Source: Prolixibacteraceae bacterium (GTDB lineage Bacteria; Bacteroidota; Bacteroidia; Bacteroidales; Prolixibacteraceae). From it: 64,000 nt of DNA. The notes beneath the pieces were generated by a model that saw only the letters and a list, made by a program, of their open reading frames with translations, was not told the DNA's origin and ran no database searches. Every line of letters starts with the position of its first letter. Positions within the stretch are counted from its first letter, which is position 1. The translations under genes were made by a program, and so were the position numbers. Location: positions 1-64,000 of the forward strand of contig JALNYZ010000020.1 of NCBI GenBank assembly GCA_023229575.1, read 5' to 3'. Below, in pieces: positions 25,125 to 33,932 of the stretch.

Positions 25125-26513
25125 ATGATTATGAAAGCAAAGTACTACTTAAAGTTATTATTCTGTTTTCTATTAATATCTCCATTCTTTTTGCATTTTT
25201 CGATGGCTAAGAATGCAAATAAAACTAATGCAAAGACTATTCGAACTAAGTACGATTACTTCTCAACTCACAATAAGGAAGATATTAATTCTAATAATTT
25301 CGAAAAGGGGAAAGATCCATTTCAACCTTACCAGACGGGCAAATCTCCTCAGATTTTAAAAGATTTTGGAGAAGAGGTTAAGGATGGCGTGCGGCTCAGG
25401 AAAGTGGTTTTTTATTCGCGCGAGGTACAAACTGCCACAGGAAAAGACACTTCAAAAATTTATGCTGTCATTGCCCGTCCGGCGAAATCAGGGCGTTATC
25501 CCGGACTGCTCGTGTTACATGGCGGAGGGGGCTTTGCCGAAATCGACAAAGCTAAAAAATGGGCAAAGCAAGGTTATATTGCGCTCTTACTTGATGAGCC
25601 AGGCATTGCTAATCCTGAAAAAGCACCTTTTTCCAGCGGGCCATGGAAAAAATTTGCTTATGGCGAAAGTAGGTTTATCGTTATCCCGGATATTACCAAT
25701 AGCACCATTTTTGATGGTGTTTTGTCAGCCGTTCAAGGGTTATACCTATTACGTTCCCAGCCCGGTGTGATTAAGGGAAAGATCGGCATAGTAGGTATTT
25801 CGTGGGGTGGATATCTCACAACGATTGTGAGTGGGTTGGCCAATAAAATGGTAAATGCCTCGTTTTCCGTATTTGGCTCTGGCTTTTATGACGAGGGATC
25901 GTTGTTTCTTAAAGAGTTGGATAAGATGTCCACGGCTGACCGTGCAACCTGGTTGAAGTATTTGGATGCCGGGAGAAGGTCAAAGGCCATCAAAACACAT
26001 TTTTTCATTGCGGCCGCGGCCAACGACAATTGGTTTTACCCACCGGCGGTAATGGCAACCCTTCGTTCAATAAAAGGACCTGTCAACAACTTGTTTTCGC
26101 CCAATTCTTCCCACAAAATAGAACTTCCGGGCGGAACAACAGGAGCAAACCCCGAACAACCGGGATGGTTATCGATGGAACAGGTTTATTTCGATTACTT
26201 TCTGAAAGGCATTGGACAGCCCCTGCCCAAAATTCAGGAAATAAAGACTGAGAAAACATCATCAGGCAATGTATTGGTGCGTTTCAAAGTAAGTAGCCTG
26301 TTGTCTGTTTCCATTGCCCAAATCAGTTACAGCTCCATTGTGGTTGGATGGACTGAACGAAAATGGGAAACTGTTCCGGCAGTTAAGTCAGGCAATGGGT
26401 GGTACATGGTGGAAGTGCCTGCAAAAGAGTTGAGACATTCCTTCGACTGTTTTGCAACCATTTCCGATTCGCGCCCTGTTTCGGTTTCCAGTTACCTTAT
26501 CCGATACGAATAA
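25125..26513 (+). CDS. Secreted alpha/beta-hydrolase, acetyl xylan esterase-like
   Basis: A 462-residue exported esterase with a signal peptide (LLFCFLLISPFFLHFSMA). The oxyanion region is YPGLLVLHGGGGFAE and the nucleophile elbow GISWGG has Ser226. Downstream are the expected core strands (GKIGIVGISWG, then ASFSVFGSGF) and a cap followed by an extra C-terminal beta-domain after about residue 370. The family includes acetyl xylan and dienelactone-type esterases; de-acylation of the polysaccharide is likely. A start at the third codon (25131) is equally plausible. It lies inside the enzyme run with no own terminator visible. Confidence 0.72.
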   Translation: MIMKAKYYLKLLFCFLLISPFFLHFSMAKNANKTNAKTIRTKYDYFSTHNKEDINSNNFEKGKDPFQPYQTGKSPQILKDFGEEVKDGVRLRKVVFYSREVQTATGKDTSKIYAVIARPAKSGRYPGLLVLHGGGGFAEIDKAKKWAKQGYIALLLDEPGIANPEKAPFSSGPWKKFAYGESRFIVIPDITNSTIFDGVLSAVQGLYLLRSQPGVIKGKIGIVGISWGGYLTTIVSGLANKMVNASFSVFGSGFYDEGSLFLKELDKMSTADRATWLKYLDAGRRSKAIKTHFFIAAAANDNWFYPPAVMATLRSIKGPVNNLFSPNSSHKIELPGGTTGANPEQPGWLSMEQVYFDYFLKGIGQPLPKIQEIKTEKTSSGNVLVRFKVSSLLSVSIAQISYSSIVVGWTERKWETVPAVKSGNGWYMVEVPAKELRHSFDCFATISDSRPVSVSSYLIRYE

Positions 26514-26558
26514 AATTCAGAAGTAAAAATGTAAAGGCCAAAATATTTGGATTCAATA

Positions 26559-28367
26559 ATGAGAACAATCGTATTTTTTTTAATATTCTATTCCTGGGCA
26601 ATGCAAATAATTGCACAAGATAACTCCGCACAATTAAAAGATCCACTGGCTATTGCCAAACTGATTGGTGATAAGCTGGTTCGCGAGACGCCGTTTGCTT
26701 ACCGTTTGGAACTGGCATCCGACAATAAAGAATTTAGCGGGATGCAAATGGTCGATTTTGGACGCAATTTTACAGTATCTGGCAAAACTTTGGCCTATGC
26801 CTATACCCGGCTTGAAGCTCCGGATAATATGGAAATGGATATCCAGCTTGGGCATAACGATGCCTGCACCATCTGGCTCAATGGGCAACTTGTTTACCAG
26901 AGCAATACAGAACAAAAACTGGAACTTATCTACGATGAGCGCAGTATTGAACTGTCTTTCCATTTTGTGGCCAAGCTAAAAAAGGGGGGCAATTCCTTAT
27001 TGATAAAATCCGTGACGAACCGGGCTGATTGGCGGGTTTACCTTCAACCACCTTCGAACAAAGGTGCCGTACTCAATAAAAAAGCTGTTTACCCGGAGAT
27101 AGGGCTGGGCAAAATGGAATTGGTCGACAAACGGGTTTCTGCGATCACCAACTGGCTGGTCATTGGCCCGTTTGCCGGTGATAAAAGAATAGAAAACCTG
27201 CTATCGCCGACTGAAGCGCCCGTTTTCGGGCAAATGTTTCAGGGTTCCGGCGAACAAGTAACCTGGACTGTCCCGAAGATAGATGTGATCGGGAACCTGA
27301 TCGATCCACGCCCTTGGGGGACAAACTACCATTGGAATTATCACAATGGTGGGGTTGCCTGGGCCATGAAAATGCTTGGTGAGATTTCAGGTGAACAGAA
27401 ATACGAAAAATATGCCGATGATTTTTGCGATTTCCAGTTACGCAGTATCCCTTTCGTGAAATACGAGATGGAAACACTGGGTAAAATCAATGTCCCTAAC
27501 GGAGCTTTGGTGAACACTCCGTTGCTTGATTTCACTTTGGCTCCATCGCTTCCTTTTATATATCGCCTGAGGCAAGAAAATACTTTCGCAAATCGGGATG
27601 AATACAAGCAGTTTGTTGAACGAATGTTGCACTATGCCCGGTACGAACAGATCCGTTTGCCCGGGGCAAGCAATTTTACCCGCACAACGCCTCAGAAATT
27701 CACCACCTGGGTTGATGATATGTTTATGGGAATTCCATTCCTGGTTCAAGCATCACTATATGCAGACAACGAGGCGGACAGAAAATTTTTCCTTGACGAT
27801 GCAGCTTCCCAGGTGCTTGATTTTAATAAACAGGTATGGGATACTGATGCCAATCTGTATGTTCATGCCCGGTATTCAACCAGCAATGAAAAACTGGTAC
27901 ACTGGTCGAGGGCCAATGGCTGGGGCATCTGGGCCACTACCGAAGTCTTGCTTCATCTTCCGAAAAACCATCCCAAATACAAGGCTATCCTGAAGTACTA
28001 CCAGGCACATGTTGAGTCTTTGGCACGGTTTCAGGACGAAGCCGGGTTCTGGCATAACGTACTCGACCATCCTGAATCAAAACAGGAAGTTTCAGGAACG
28101 GCCATTTTCACGATGGCCATTGCCCGCGGGGTTAGCAATGGCTGGATCAGCAGGAAAAACTTCGAACCAATTGTCCAAAAAGGATGGAAAGCGTGTGCCA
28201 CACAGGTCGAAAAAGACGGGACAGTCCACAATATTTGTTATGGGACCATGTGTTCGCCGGATGTGAAATATTACATGGACCGGCCTTTTTACGACAACGA
28301 TACACACGGCTTGTTTGCTGTGCTTTTTGCCGCTATTGAAGTCAGTAAAATGCAAAGTCAGAAATAG
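26559..28367 (+). CDS. GH105 unsaturated uronyl hydrolase with N-terminal extension
   Basis: A 602-residue secreted enzyme; ATG 26559 opens a signal peptide (RTIVFFLIFYSWAMQIIAQ), whereas the in-frame TTG at 26547 adds only four residues. Residues about 25-215 form a beta-rich N-terminal domain with WLNGQLVYQ and NWLVIGPFAGD, and the remainder is an alpha/alpha toroid. VDDMFMG (Asp386-Asp387) carries the expected catalytic Asp, followed by SRANGWGIWATTEVL and WHNVLDHPES, all GH88/GH105 signatures. These enzymes hydrate the 4,5-unsaturated uronate left by polysaccharide lyases, so its presence predicts a lyase partner. Confidence 0.85.
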   Translation: MRTIVFFLIFYSWAMQIIAQDNSAQLKDPLAIAKLIGDKLVRETPFAYRLELASDNKEFSGMQMVDFGRNFTVSGKTLAYAYTRLEAPDNMEMDIQLGHNDACTIWLNGQLVYQSNTEQKLELIYDERSIELSFHFVAKLKKGGNSLLIKSVTNRADWRVYLQPPSNKGAVLNKKAVYPEIGLGKMELVDKRVSAITNWLVIGPFAGDKRIENLLSPTEAPVFGQMFQGSGEQVTWTVPKIDVIGNLIDPRPWGTNYHWNYHNGGVAWAMKMLGEISGEQKYEKYADDFCDFQLRSIPFVKYEMETLGKINVPNGALVNTPLLDFTLAPSLPFIYRLRQENTFANRDEYKQFVERMLHYARYEQIRLPGASNFTRTTPQKFTTWVDDMFMGIPFLVQASLYADNEADRKFFLDDAASQVLDFNKQVWDTDANLYVHARYSTSNEKLVHWSRANGWGIWATTEVLLHLPKNHPKYKAILKYYQAHVESLARFQDEAGFWHNVLDHPESKQEVSGTAIFTMAIARGVSNGWISRKNFEPIVQKGWKACATQVEKDGTVHNICYGTMCSPDVKYYMDRPFYDNDTHGLFAVLFAAIEVSKMQSQK

Positions 28368-28403
28368 AAAAGGAGATTTATTTGATACCTAAACCAACTA
28401 AAA

Positions 28404-29681
28404 ATGAAACGTTCAATAGTCCAATTAATGCTTTTTATGGCGGGGATTCTTTTGTGCTGTTCCCTTCCGGCACAAGAAAAGCCAGGCAAGAAGGCCCCTG
28501 TATTTAAAATGCAGGAATTTCACCAACGGGGTGGATTGCCCAATGTATTTTACAAGATTAAAACCCAGCGCCAAATCCGGATCGGGTACATTGGTGGAAG
28601 TATTACCGAGGCCAAAGACGGTTGGCGTGACCTGACTTTTAGCTGGTTTCGCCTGAATTTTCCAAAAACTGCGTTTTATCAGGTCAATGCGACCATTGGC
28701 GGAACTGGTTCAGACCTAGGTGTTTTTCGCATGGAACATGATGTATTTACTGGTAAGCCCGACCTTCTTTTTGTAGAGTTTGCGGTAAATGATGACGGTT
28801 TCACAAGGGAAAATGTATTGAGGTCAATGGAAGGATTGATCCGCAAAACATGGGCAGCCTTTCCAAATACCGATATTTGCCTGGTTTATACAACGGCTGA
28901 GAAGTTTTGTCCGGATCTGGTAAACGGAAAGCCTCACCCGGCATCTGAAGCGATGGAAGAACTGGCCCGACATTACGGGATACCTTCCATCCATGTAGGA
29001 ATGGAGATTGCCCGTTTGTACGCCCAGGGAAAATTGGTACTAAGCGCCGATCCATCAGAAAATGAGCACACCATTGTTTTTACCAAAGACCGTACCCATC
29101 CGCTTTCGGAATCGGGCCATCCGTTGTATGCCAACGTGGTGGTAAAGTATCTGGATAAAATGAGCAAAAAAGCGAATAAAACAGTGCACCAGCTTCCTTT
29201 ATCCTATATTCAGGATAACTGGCAGGGTGCCAAAATGATCGACATTTCGCAGACTGAACTTCAGGGGAAATGGACAAAACTATCCGGTGATAATCCGATC
29301 GTGCAACAATTTTCGGAATTTATGCCAACCGTCTATCAAGCGAAACCAGGAGCAAGCATGAAATTTAAATTCAAGGGGAAAGTACTTGGTTTTTATGATT
29401 GTATAGGTCCGGATGCGGGTACCATTGAAATTTCAGTTGATGGAAAGAAACAGGAAAAATGCCGTTTTGACCGGTTTTGCAGTTACAATCGGAAAAACAG
29501 TTTCTTCATTGACGGGTTGGAAGATGGGCCCCATGAGGTTGAAGTACGCGTATTGGATACTAAAATCGATAAAGCGGCCATTTTAAGTTTACGGGGAACT
29601 GTGATAAGCGATCCTGCCAGATATGAAGGGCTCGACTGGTTTCCGGCCAATGTGATGATCGTTGGCGAATTATTGAAATAG
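28404..29681 (+). CDS. SGNH/GDSL carbohydrate esterase with C-terminal beta-domain
   Basis: A 425-residue secreted hydrolase with signal peptide ending LPAQ. SGNH block I is IGGSITEA with nucleophile Ser66, block II contains IGGTGSD, block III FVEFAVNDDG with the Asn, and block V DRTHP with Asp229 and His232 as the other catalytic residues. Residues about 290-425 form a beta-sandwich (AKPGASMKFKFKGKVLGFYD) likely to bind carbohydrate. It probably removes acetyl or other acyl groups from the target glycan, complementing the alpha/beta-hydrolase two genes upstream. Confidence 0.83.
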   Translation: MKRSIVQLMLFMAGILLCCSLPAQEKPGKKAPVFKMQEFHQRGGLPNVFYKIKTQRQIRIGYIGGSITEAKDGWRDLTFSWFRLNFPKTAFYQVNATIGGTGSDLGVFRMEHDVFTGKPDLLFVEFAVNDDGFTRENVLRSMEGLIRKTWAAFPNTDICLVYTTAEKFCPDLVNGKPHPASEAMEELARHYGIPSIHVGMEIARLYAQGKLVLSADPSENEHTIVFTKDRTHPLSESGHPLYANVVVKYLDKMSKKANKTVHQLPLSYIQDNWQGAKMIDISQTELQGKWTKLSGDNPIVQQFSEFMPTVYQAKPGASMKFKFKGKVLGFYDCIGPDAGTIEISVDGKKQEKCRFDRFCSYNRKNSFFIDGLEDGPHEVEVRVLDTKIDKAAILSLRGTVISDPARYEGLDWFPANVMIVGELLK

Positions 29682-29707
29682 CCTGATAAATACATAAAAA
29701 AACAGAG

Positions 29708-32700
29708 ATGAACTTTTTAAAACAGATAGGTTTATTTATAACCTTTTTCATACTGTATTTAGGCGCCTTGTTTGCCCAAAGCCCAAGCCAACAGGTTGTT
29801 TTCAGTTCAGGAAAAGCCGAGATTACGCTGGAAGACCATTTGCACCACCCATTTTACTGGTGGCCCAACACCTTACTGAGTTACCCGATTATTTTTAATG
29901 AAGATGTTCAAGAAAAAGAGCTGGTGCTTGTTGATGTGCAGACAGGTAAACAACAGGCTTTTCAGCTAACTGAAGTTGTAAACAACCCGTCAGGTAAAAC
30001 AACAGCGGTGTTGCATTTTATATCAGACCTTCCTTCCGGCGGAAAAAAAGTTTTCATACTGAAAAGGGGCACCCCAGAGAACTTTCCTGCGATCAGTGTA
30101 GTTGGCAAAGGAAAGGATGTCGTTGTCCAAACAGATAAACTAACTGTTTGGATACCATCATCCCAGGCAGGAGAAGGCCCCGTTCCAGGGCCAATATTGG
30201 GCATCGCACAGGAAATGGACAAGCGGATGGGGCAATCGCATTTCAATTCAGGAAAAAAAGAACTGAAGAAGATAGAGACGAAAGTGGCCAACCAGGGACC
30301 ATTATTTACTGATGTAATTGTGAACTACCTTTTTACCGATGGAGCAACTTATCGTGCAGATATCCGCTGCATTAAAGGATATGAATTCATTGAAATTAAA
30401 GAGCAGATGAATGGCTTCCCGGGCAGTGAAAAGTGTGACTGGGAGATTGAGTGGAACGGTTTTTCGCCCACTCACCGACAGGCCCCCAACCATCCGCAAT
30501 TTAACAACGAACCGTACATTCCAGCAACAAAAGTACCTGGATTTGGCCGCTATATATGGGAAACCATAGATCAGAAAAACCTGGCAGGGCATACAGGCAT
30601 CATCTATTCAAAGGATGATACAAAAATCCCCTTTGGAATAAATACGTATGGCAATTGGCCCGCGGAAACTACGGTAACTTCATCCGTTTTCTGGGACGAG
30701 AAATCGATGCAATCGGTTGGTGTTTTTATGAACAATTCTTCCGGATGGGATGATCAGGAATATCCAATCTGGCATACTTCCGGGAAATTAAGTGTCGGCT
30801 TTTACTATCAGAATAAGCAGTTTTCATGGAAATATCCTGTGATAAGCGGGAACCGCTTTACGGCATTAAGTTGCTATAACCATCAGGAAGATATTGATTA
30901 CATGAATGACCTGGAGCAAAAGTACCAACCCCGGCAGCATCCTTCAGGGTTTACCTATCGTGTCCATCTGTCACAGCTATCGCACAATACTTTTTTACAA
31001 AACAGGTACGGCACTATTTCTTTAGATAAGATAAAAGATTGGGTACTGACTTATCCAGACACTCTTCCTTTGGGGCCGGTAATTTTTGGGAAAGGAAAAT
31101 TAAATTCAGTCAAGGATCTTGAGCAAAGCTTTCTCTTTGGAGAATTTGTGGTTGAACTGCCATATAGTGGTACCTGTCAGAACGGTGGATATGGACCAAC
31201 CCGTAACCGGCGATTTTACGATTCATGGGTGGGCGCATATAACCAGTTACTCCCCGCAATGAATCCGGTAGATAAGGAACGGTTTACTGCCATGTTTCTT
31301 TTTCATTCATATGTTGCGGCAGATGAAGAATATATGCCCATGCGTAAAATGCTTAGCGGGCATCCTAATTTTCTGGCCGATGTAAAAAGTTCACCTGTTA
31401 TGGCAACCTTCCTGTTTCCGAAACATCCGGAAGCAAAAACCTGGGAAGAACTATTTGCCAAGTATGTCGAATTGAATACGCACTATCATACACGTCCTGA
31501 AGTAAAAAGCTGGGATGCAGTTGGCGGAAGGTGGACCGAAAATCTGGGGACCTATGTTTGGGGATTTCTGAGGCCTACCCTCAGGGCAAACTATTTGCTC
31601 CAAAATTATTTTGACGGGACCAACCATCTGGCCAATACCAATACTGACAAGTTAAGTTTCTGGCTTTTAAACACTTTGTCAGCACCTTTTGACGGAGAAT
31701 CTTTAGATTTTTACAGGGACGGGAAACACAACCTCTCCAATCATTACTGGGGCATTGTAACAAATGGAAACGGGCCAAGAAGGGTGCATCCTCCACAGGG
31801 AGCACACGCTGCCCGAAGAATGCCTCCGAGTTCATTTTGGTTGCTGGGCCATTCTTTAAAGAATTATGATCCACTTCTAGGTGAAAATATTAGTTTTCTT
31901 TCACATCCTGATGATCAGGAGGAAGAAGTTCCGGACAAGTCCGCTGATCCGTTTGCAATGATGTATCCTGAAAAGAAATTTGACCCGGGGACACCACCTG
32001 ATTTTAAGAGTGTCAAGTTTACCGGATATGGGGTAGTCCTTCGTGCGGTGGTCGGTACAAAAGATGAACTTTCGATCCACCTGGCGCAAATCGACAAAGG
32101 CCCAAATTACCGATGGGGAACAGCAGCAGACGGCGGTTGCGGCAACATCTATTTCTATGCGGCAGGTAAATCGTACAGCAATAACGGGAAAGAAGACAGT
32201 GGCGACCGCCGTGTCCAGGATACCGACCTTATTACCAATTTTGGGGTTTTTAAGGACGGAAAATTCAAATCGGTAGGGATGAATGTTCTTGACAGGCCCA
32301 TGTTTGATTTGGGAATCGGGCAGTTCGCAGAGATTGTCCCGTCACAAAAAAATCCGTACTCCTGGCCTGAATACCAGGGGCGAAGCATCATGTTACTTGG
32401 CTCAGATTATTTTATTCTGTACGATGATGTACATGATAATAACATTGCCGGGCGCCTGAGCTGGTTTACCCATCCATTGGAAGAACTGCCCGAAATTACA
32501 ATTATCAAAGCTGGAGGGCTGGGATCATTCAGCAATAATGGTAGGGTTGATAAGACCGAGCTTAGCGGGAAAGAGTCGAAAGGCGTATGGTACGACGGTA
32601 GCGGCGATTTTCTGACTTTTGTTTCCCATAAAAAGGGGTACAAGGTTGAGCCGACGCCGTTTGGCGGAATAATTACTTCGCCTGATGGCCATAAAGACTA

Positions 32701-33733
32701 CATTTTCAGGAACGATACGCCTGTTGATGTAAATGAACAGGATCTGGTATTCACCGGAACAGCCGGATTTATCCGCGAAAAGGAAACCGGACGGCAGGAA
32801 TGGGCATTGTTTCACGGGACAAAAATAGGAAATGCCAGTTTCGAAATCAGTACGGCCAATCAGGATGCAGGCATAAGTGCAGTGTTTTCTGACCACGAGA
32901 ATATCAGAGGAAACTATTCAAGCTATCAGGCATCAGATGTGAAATTTAAGTGGAGTCAGTCGATACCTGATCATATAAGTTTCTATTTGGATGGAACCAA
33001 ACAACAGACAAAGGTTGAGGCAGGAATGATGGTGGTCAATATTCCGGCGGGTAAGCATATTTGGAACCTTACTGTTGGCTTGCCCGATTTGCTTCGCCCT
33101 GAAATTGATTTTACCCGGAACGAGAAAGGGAAAGTACTTTTTGCCGTCCGTCCGGTTGCAGGGGCTATCAACTATCGTTTCGAATACAGTACCGATGTTG
33201 GGAAAAACTGGACAAAATTAAATGAGCAGCCAAAATCCCAATTGCAGATCAAGGCAACAGGAAACGAAACGAAAGGTTATATCCGTGTCATTGCAAAAAA
33301 CAAGGAACATGAAGGCGAAGCATCGGTCATTTACCCGATTTATTTTACGCAGGAGAAACCACATTATCCCGATGGTTTAAAGTTGAGTATCGGTAGCGGA
33401 AAGATTGACCTGACCTGGGGAAAAGTATTGGGCTGCAAAGAATACAGGCTTTACCGGAGGATAAAAGGGTCGGGGAAATATGAGATGGTGCATAAAAGTG
33501 ATACCCCATATTTTACTGATCGTTCAGTAACAAAAGGGAATATTTATGAATACTCGGTTACGGCTGTTAACGGGAACGGTGAAAGCGGGTTGTCGGGTTC
33601 AGTGGATTCTGATCCATCAAGTTGGCTGAATTTTGATCCGATGCCGGGTGAGCTATTCCGTAGAAGTGTTAACCTTTATGATGGTAGCAAGGACAATTCG
33701 GGGAATCCCGTTGACCTGTATTATCCTGAATAA
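29708..33733 (+). CDS. Large heparinase-like multidomain protein with FN3 domains
   Basis: A 1341-residue secreted protein (signal peptide FLKQIGLFITFFILYLGALF, cleaved after FAQ). Residues about 25-430 are a beta-rich N-terminal domain; about 470-750 are helical and toroid-like, with GGRWTENLGTYVWGFLRP, SNHYWGIVTNGNGPRRVHPP and GAHAARRMPPSSFWLLGHS; about 760-1130 are beta-sandwich as in heparinase II/III-like lyases (DYFILYDDVHD). Two fibronectin type III-like domains end the protein (FEYSTDVGKNWTKL; YRLYRRIKGSGKYEMVHKSD). The layout fits a polysaccharide lyase or glycosidase, probably the second backbone-cleaving enzyme, but no CAZy family can be assigned by eye. No type IX sorting domain is evident. 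Confidence 0.55.
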   Translation: MNFLKQIGLFITFFILYLGALFAQSPSQQVVFSSGKAEITLEDHLHHPFYWWPNTLLSYPIIFNEDVQEKELVLVDVQTGKQQAFQLTEVVNNPSGKTTAVLHFISDLPSGGKKVFILKRGTPENFPAISVVGKGKDVVVQTDKLTVWIPSSQAGEGPVPGPILGIAQEMDKRMGQSHFNSGKKELKKIETKVANQGPLFTDVIVNYLFTDGATYRADIRCIKGYEFIEIKEQMNGFPGSEKCDWEIEWNGFSPTHRQAPNHPQFNNEPYIPATKVPGFGRYIWETIDQKNLAGHTGIIYSKDDTKIPFGINTYGNWPAETTVTSSVFWDEKSMQSVGVFMNNSSGWDDQEYPIWHTSGKLSVGFYYQNKQFSWKYPVISGNRFTALSCYNHQEDIDYMNDLEQKYQPRQHPSGFTYRVHLSQLSHNTFLQNRYGTISLDKIKDWVLTYPDTLPLGPVIFGKGKLNSVKDLEQSFLFGEFVVELPYSGTCQNGGYGPTRNRRFYDSWVGAYNQLLPAMNPVDKERFTAMFLFHSYVAADEEYMPMRKMLSGHPNFLADVKSSPVMATFLFPKHPEAKTWEELFAKYVELNTHYHTRPEVKSWDAVGGRWTENLGTYVWGFLRPTLRANYLLQNYFDGTNHLANTNTDKLSFWLLNTLSAPFDGESLDFYRDGKHNLSNHYWGIVTNGNGPRRVHPPQGAHAARRMPPSSFWLLGHSLKNYDPLLGENISFLSHPDDQEEEVPDKSADPFAMMYPEKKFDPGTPPDFKSVKFTGYGVVLRAVVGTKDELSIHLAQIDKGPNYRWGTAADGGCGNIYFYAAGKSYSNNGKEDSGDRRVQDTDLITNFGVFKDGKFKSVGMNVLDRPMFDLGIGQFAEIVPSQKNPYSWPEYQGRSIMLLGSDYFILYDDVHDNNIAGRLSWFTHPLEELPEITIIKAGGLGSFSNNGRVDKTELSGKESKGVWYDGSGDFLTFVSHKKGYKVEPTPFGGIITSPDGHKDYIFRNDTPVDVNEQDLVFTGTAGFIREKETGRQEWALFHGTKIGNASFEISTANQDAGISAVFSDHENIRGNYSSYQASDVKFKWSQSIPDHISFYLDGTKQQTKVEAGMMVVNIPAGKHIWNLTVGLPDLLRPEIDFTRNEKGKVLFAVRPVAGAINYRFEYSTDVGKNWTKLNEQPKSQLQIKATGNETKGYIRVIAKNKEHEGEASVIYPIYFTQEKPHYPDGLKLSIGSGKIDLTWGKVLGCKEYRLYRRIKGSGKYEMVHKSDTPYFTDRSVTKGNIYEYSVTAVNGNGESGLSGSVDSDPSSWLNFDPMPGELFRRSVNLYDGSKDNSGNPVDLYYPE

Positions 33734-33848
33734 TAATGAATTTATATACTTACAATGAAACGAGCATGTACAAGGTTGTCCACCAAAGAGGATAAAAATA
33801 ATATGAGATTTCCATGTGGCCTATTCAAAACAAATCATTTTCACATGA

Positions 33849-33899
33849 AATAGCCATGAGAATATGTTCAGACCAACCGAAAATGATTATGTGGCTATT
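33849..33899. repeat. 51-nt hairpin element, copy 1
   Basis: Arms AATAGCCA (33849-33856) and TGGCTATT (33892-33899) enclose a 35-base internal region containing CAGACCAACCGAAAATGA. A second copy of identical length lies at 55693-55743 with the arm bases changed from G/C to C/G so pairing is kept. This copy lies 33 bases upstream of the GH92 start, inside the 199-base gap after the 1341-residue protein gene. Confidence 0.75.
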
Positions 33900-33932
33900 C
33901 CAATTGACCGTTAAAAAACAAAATATAATCAA

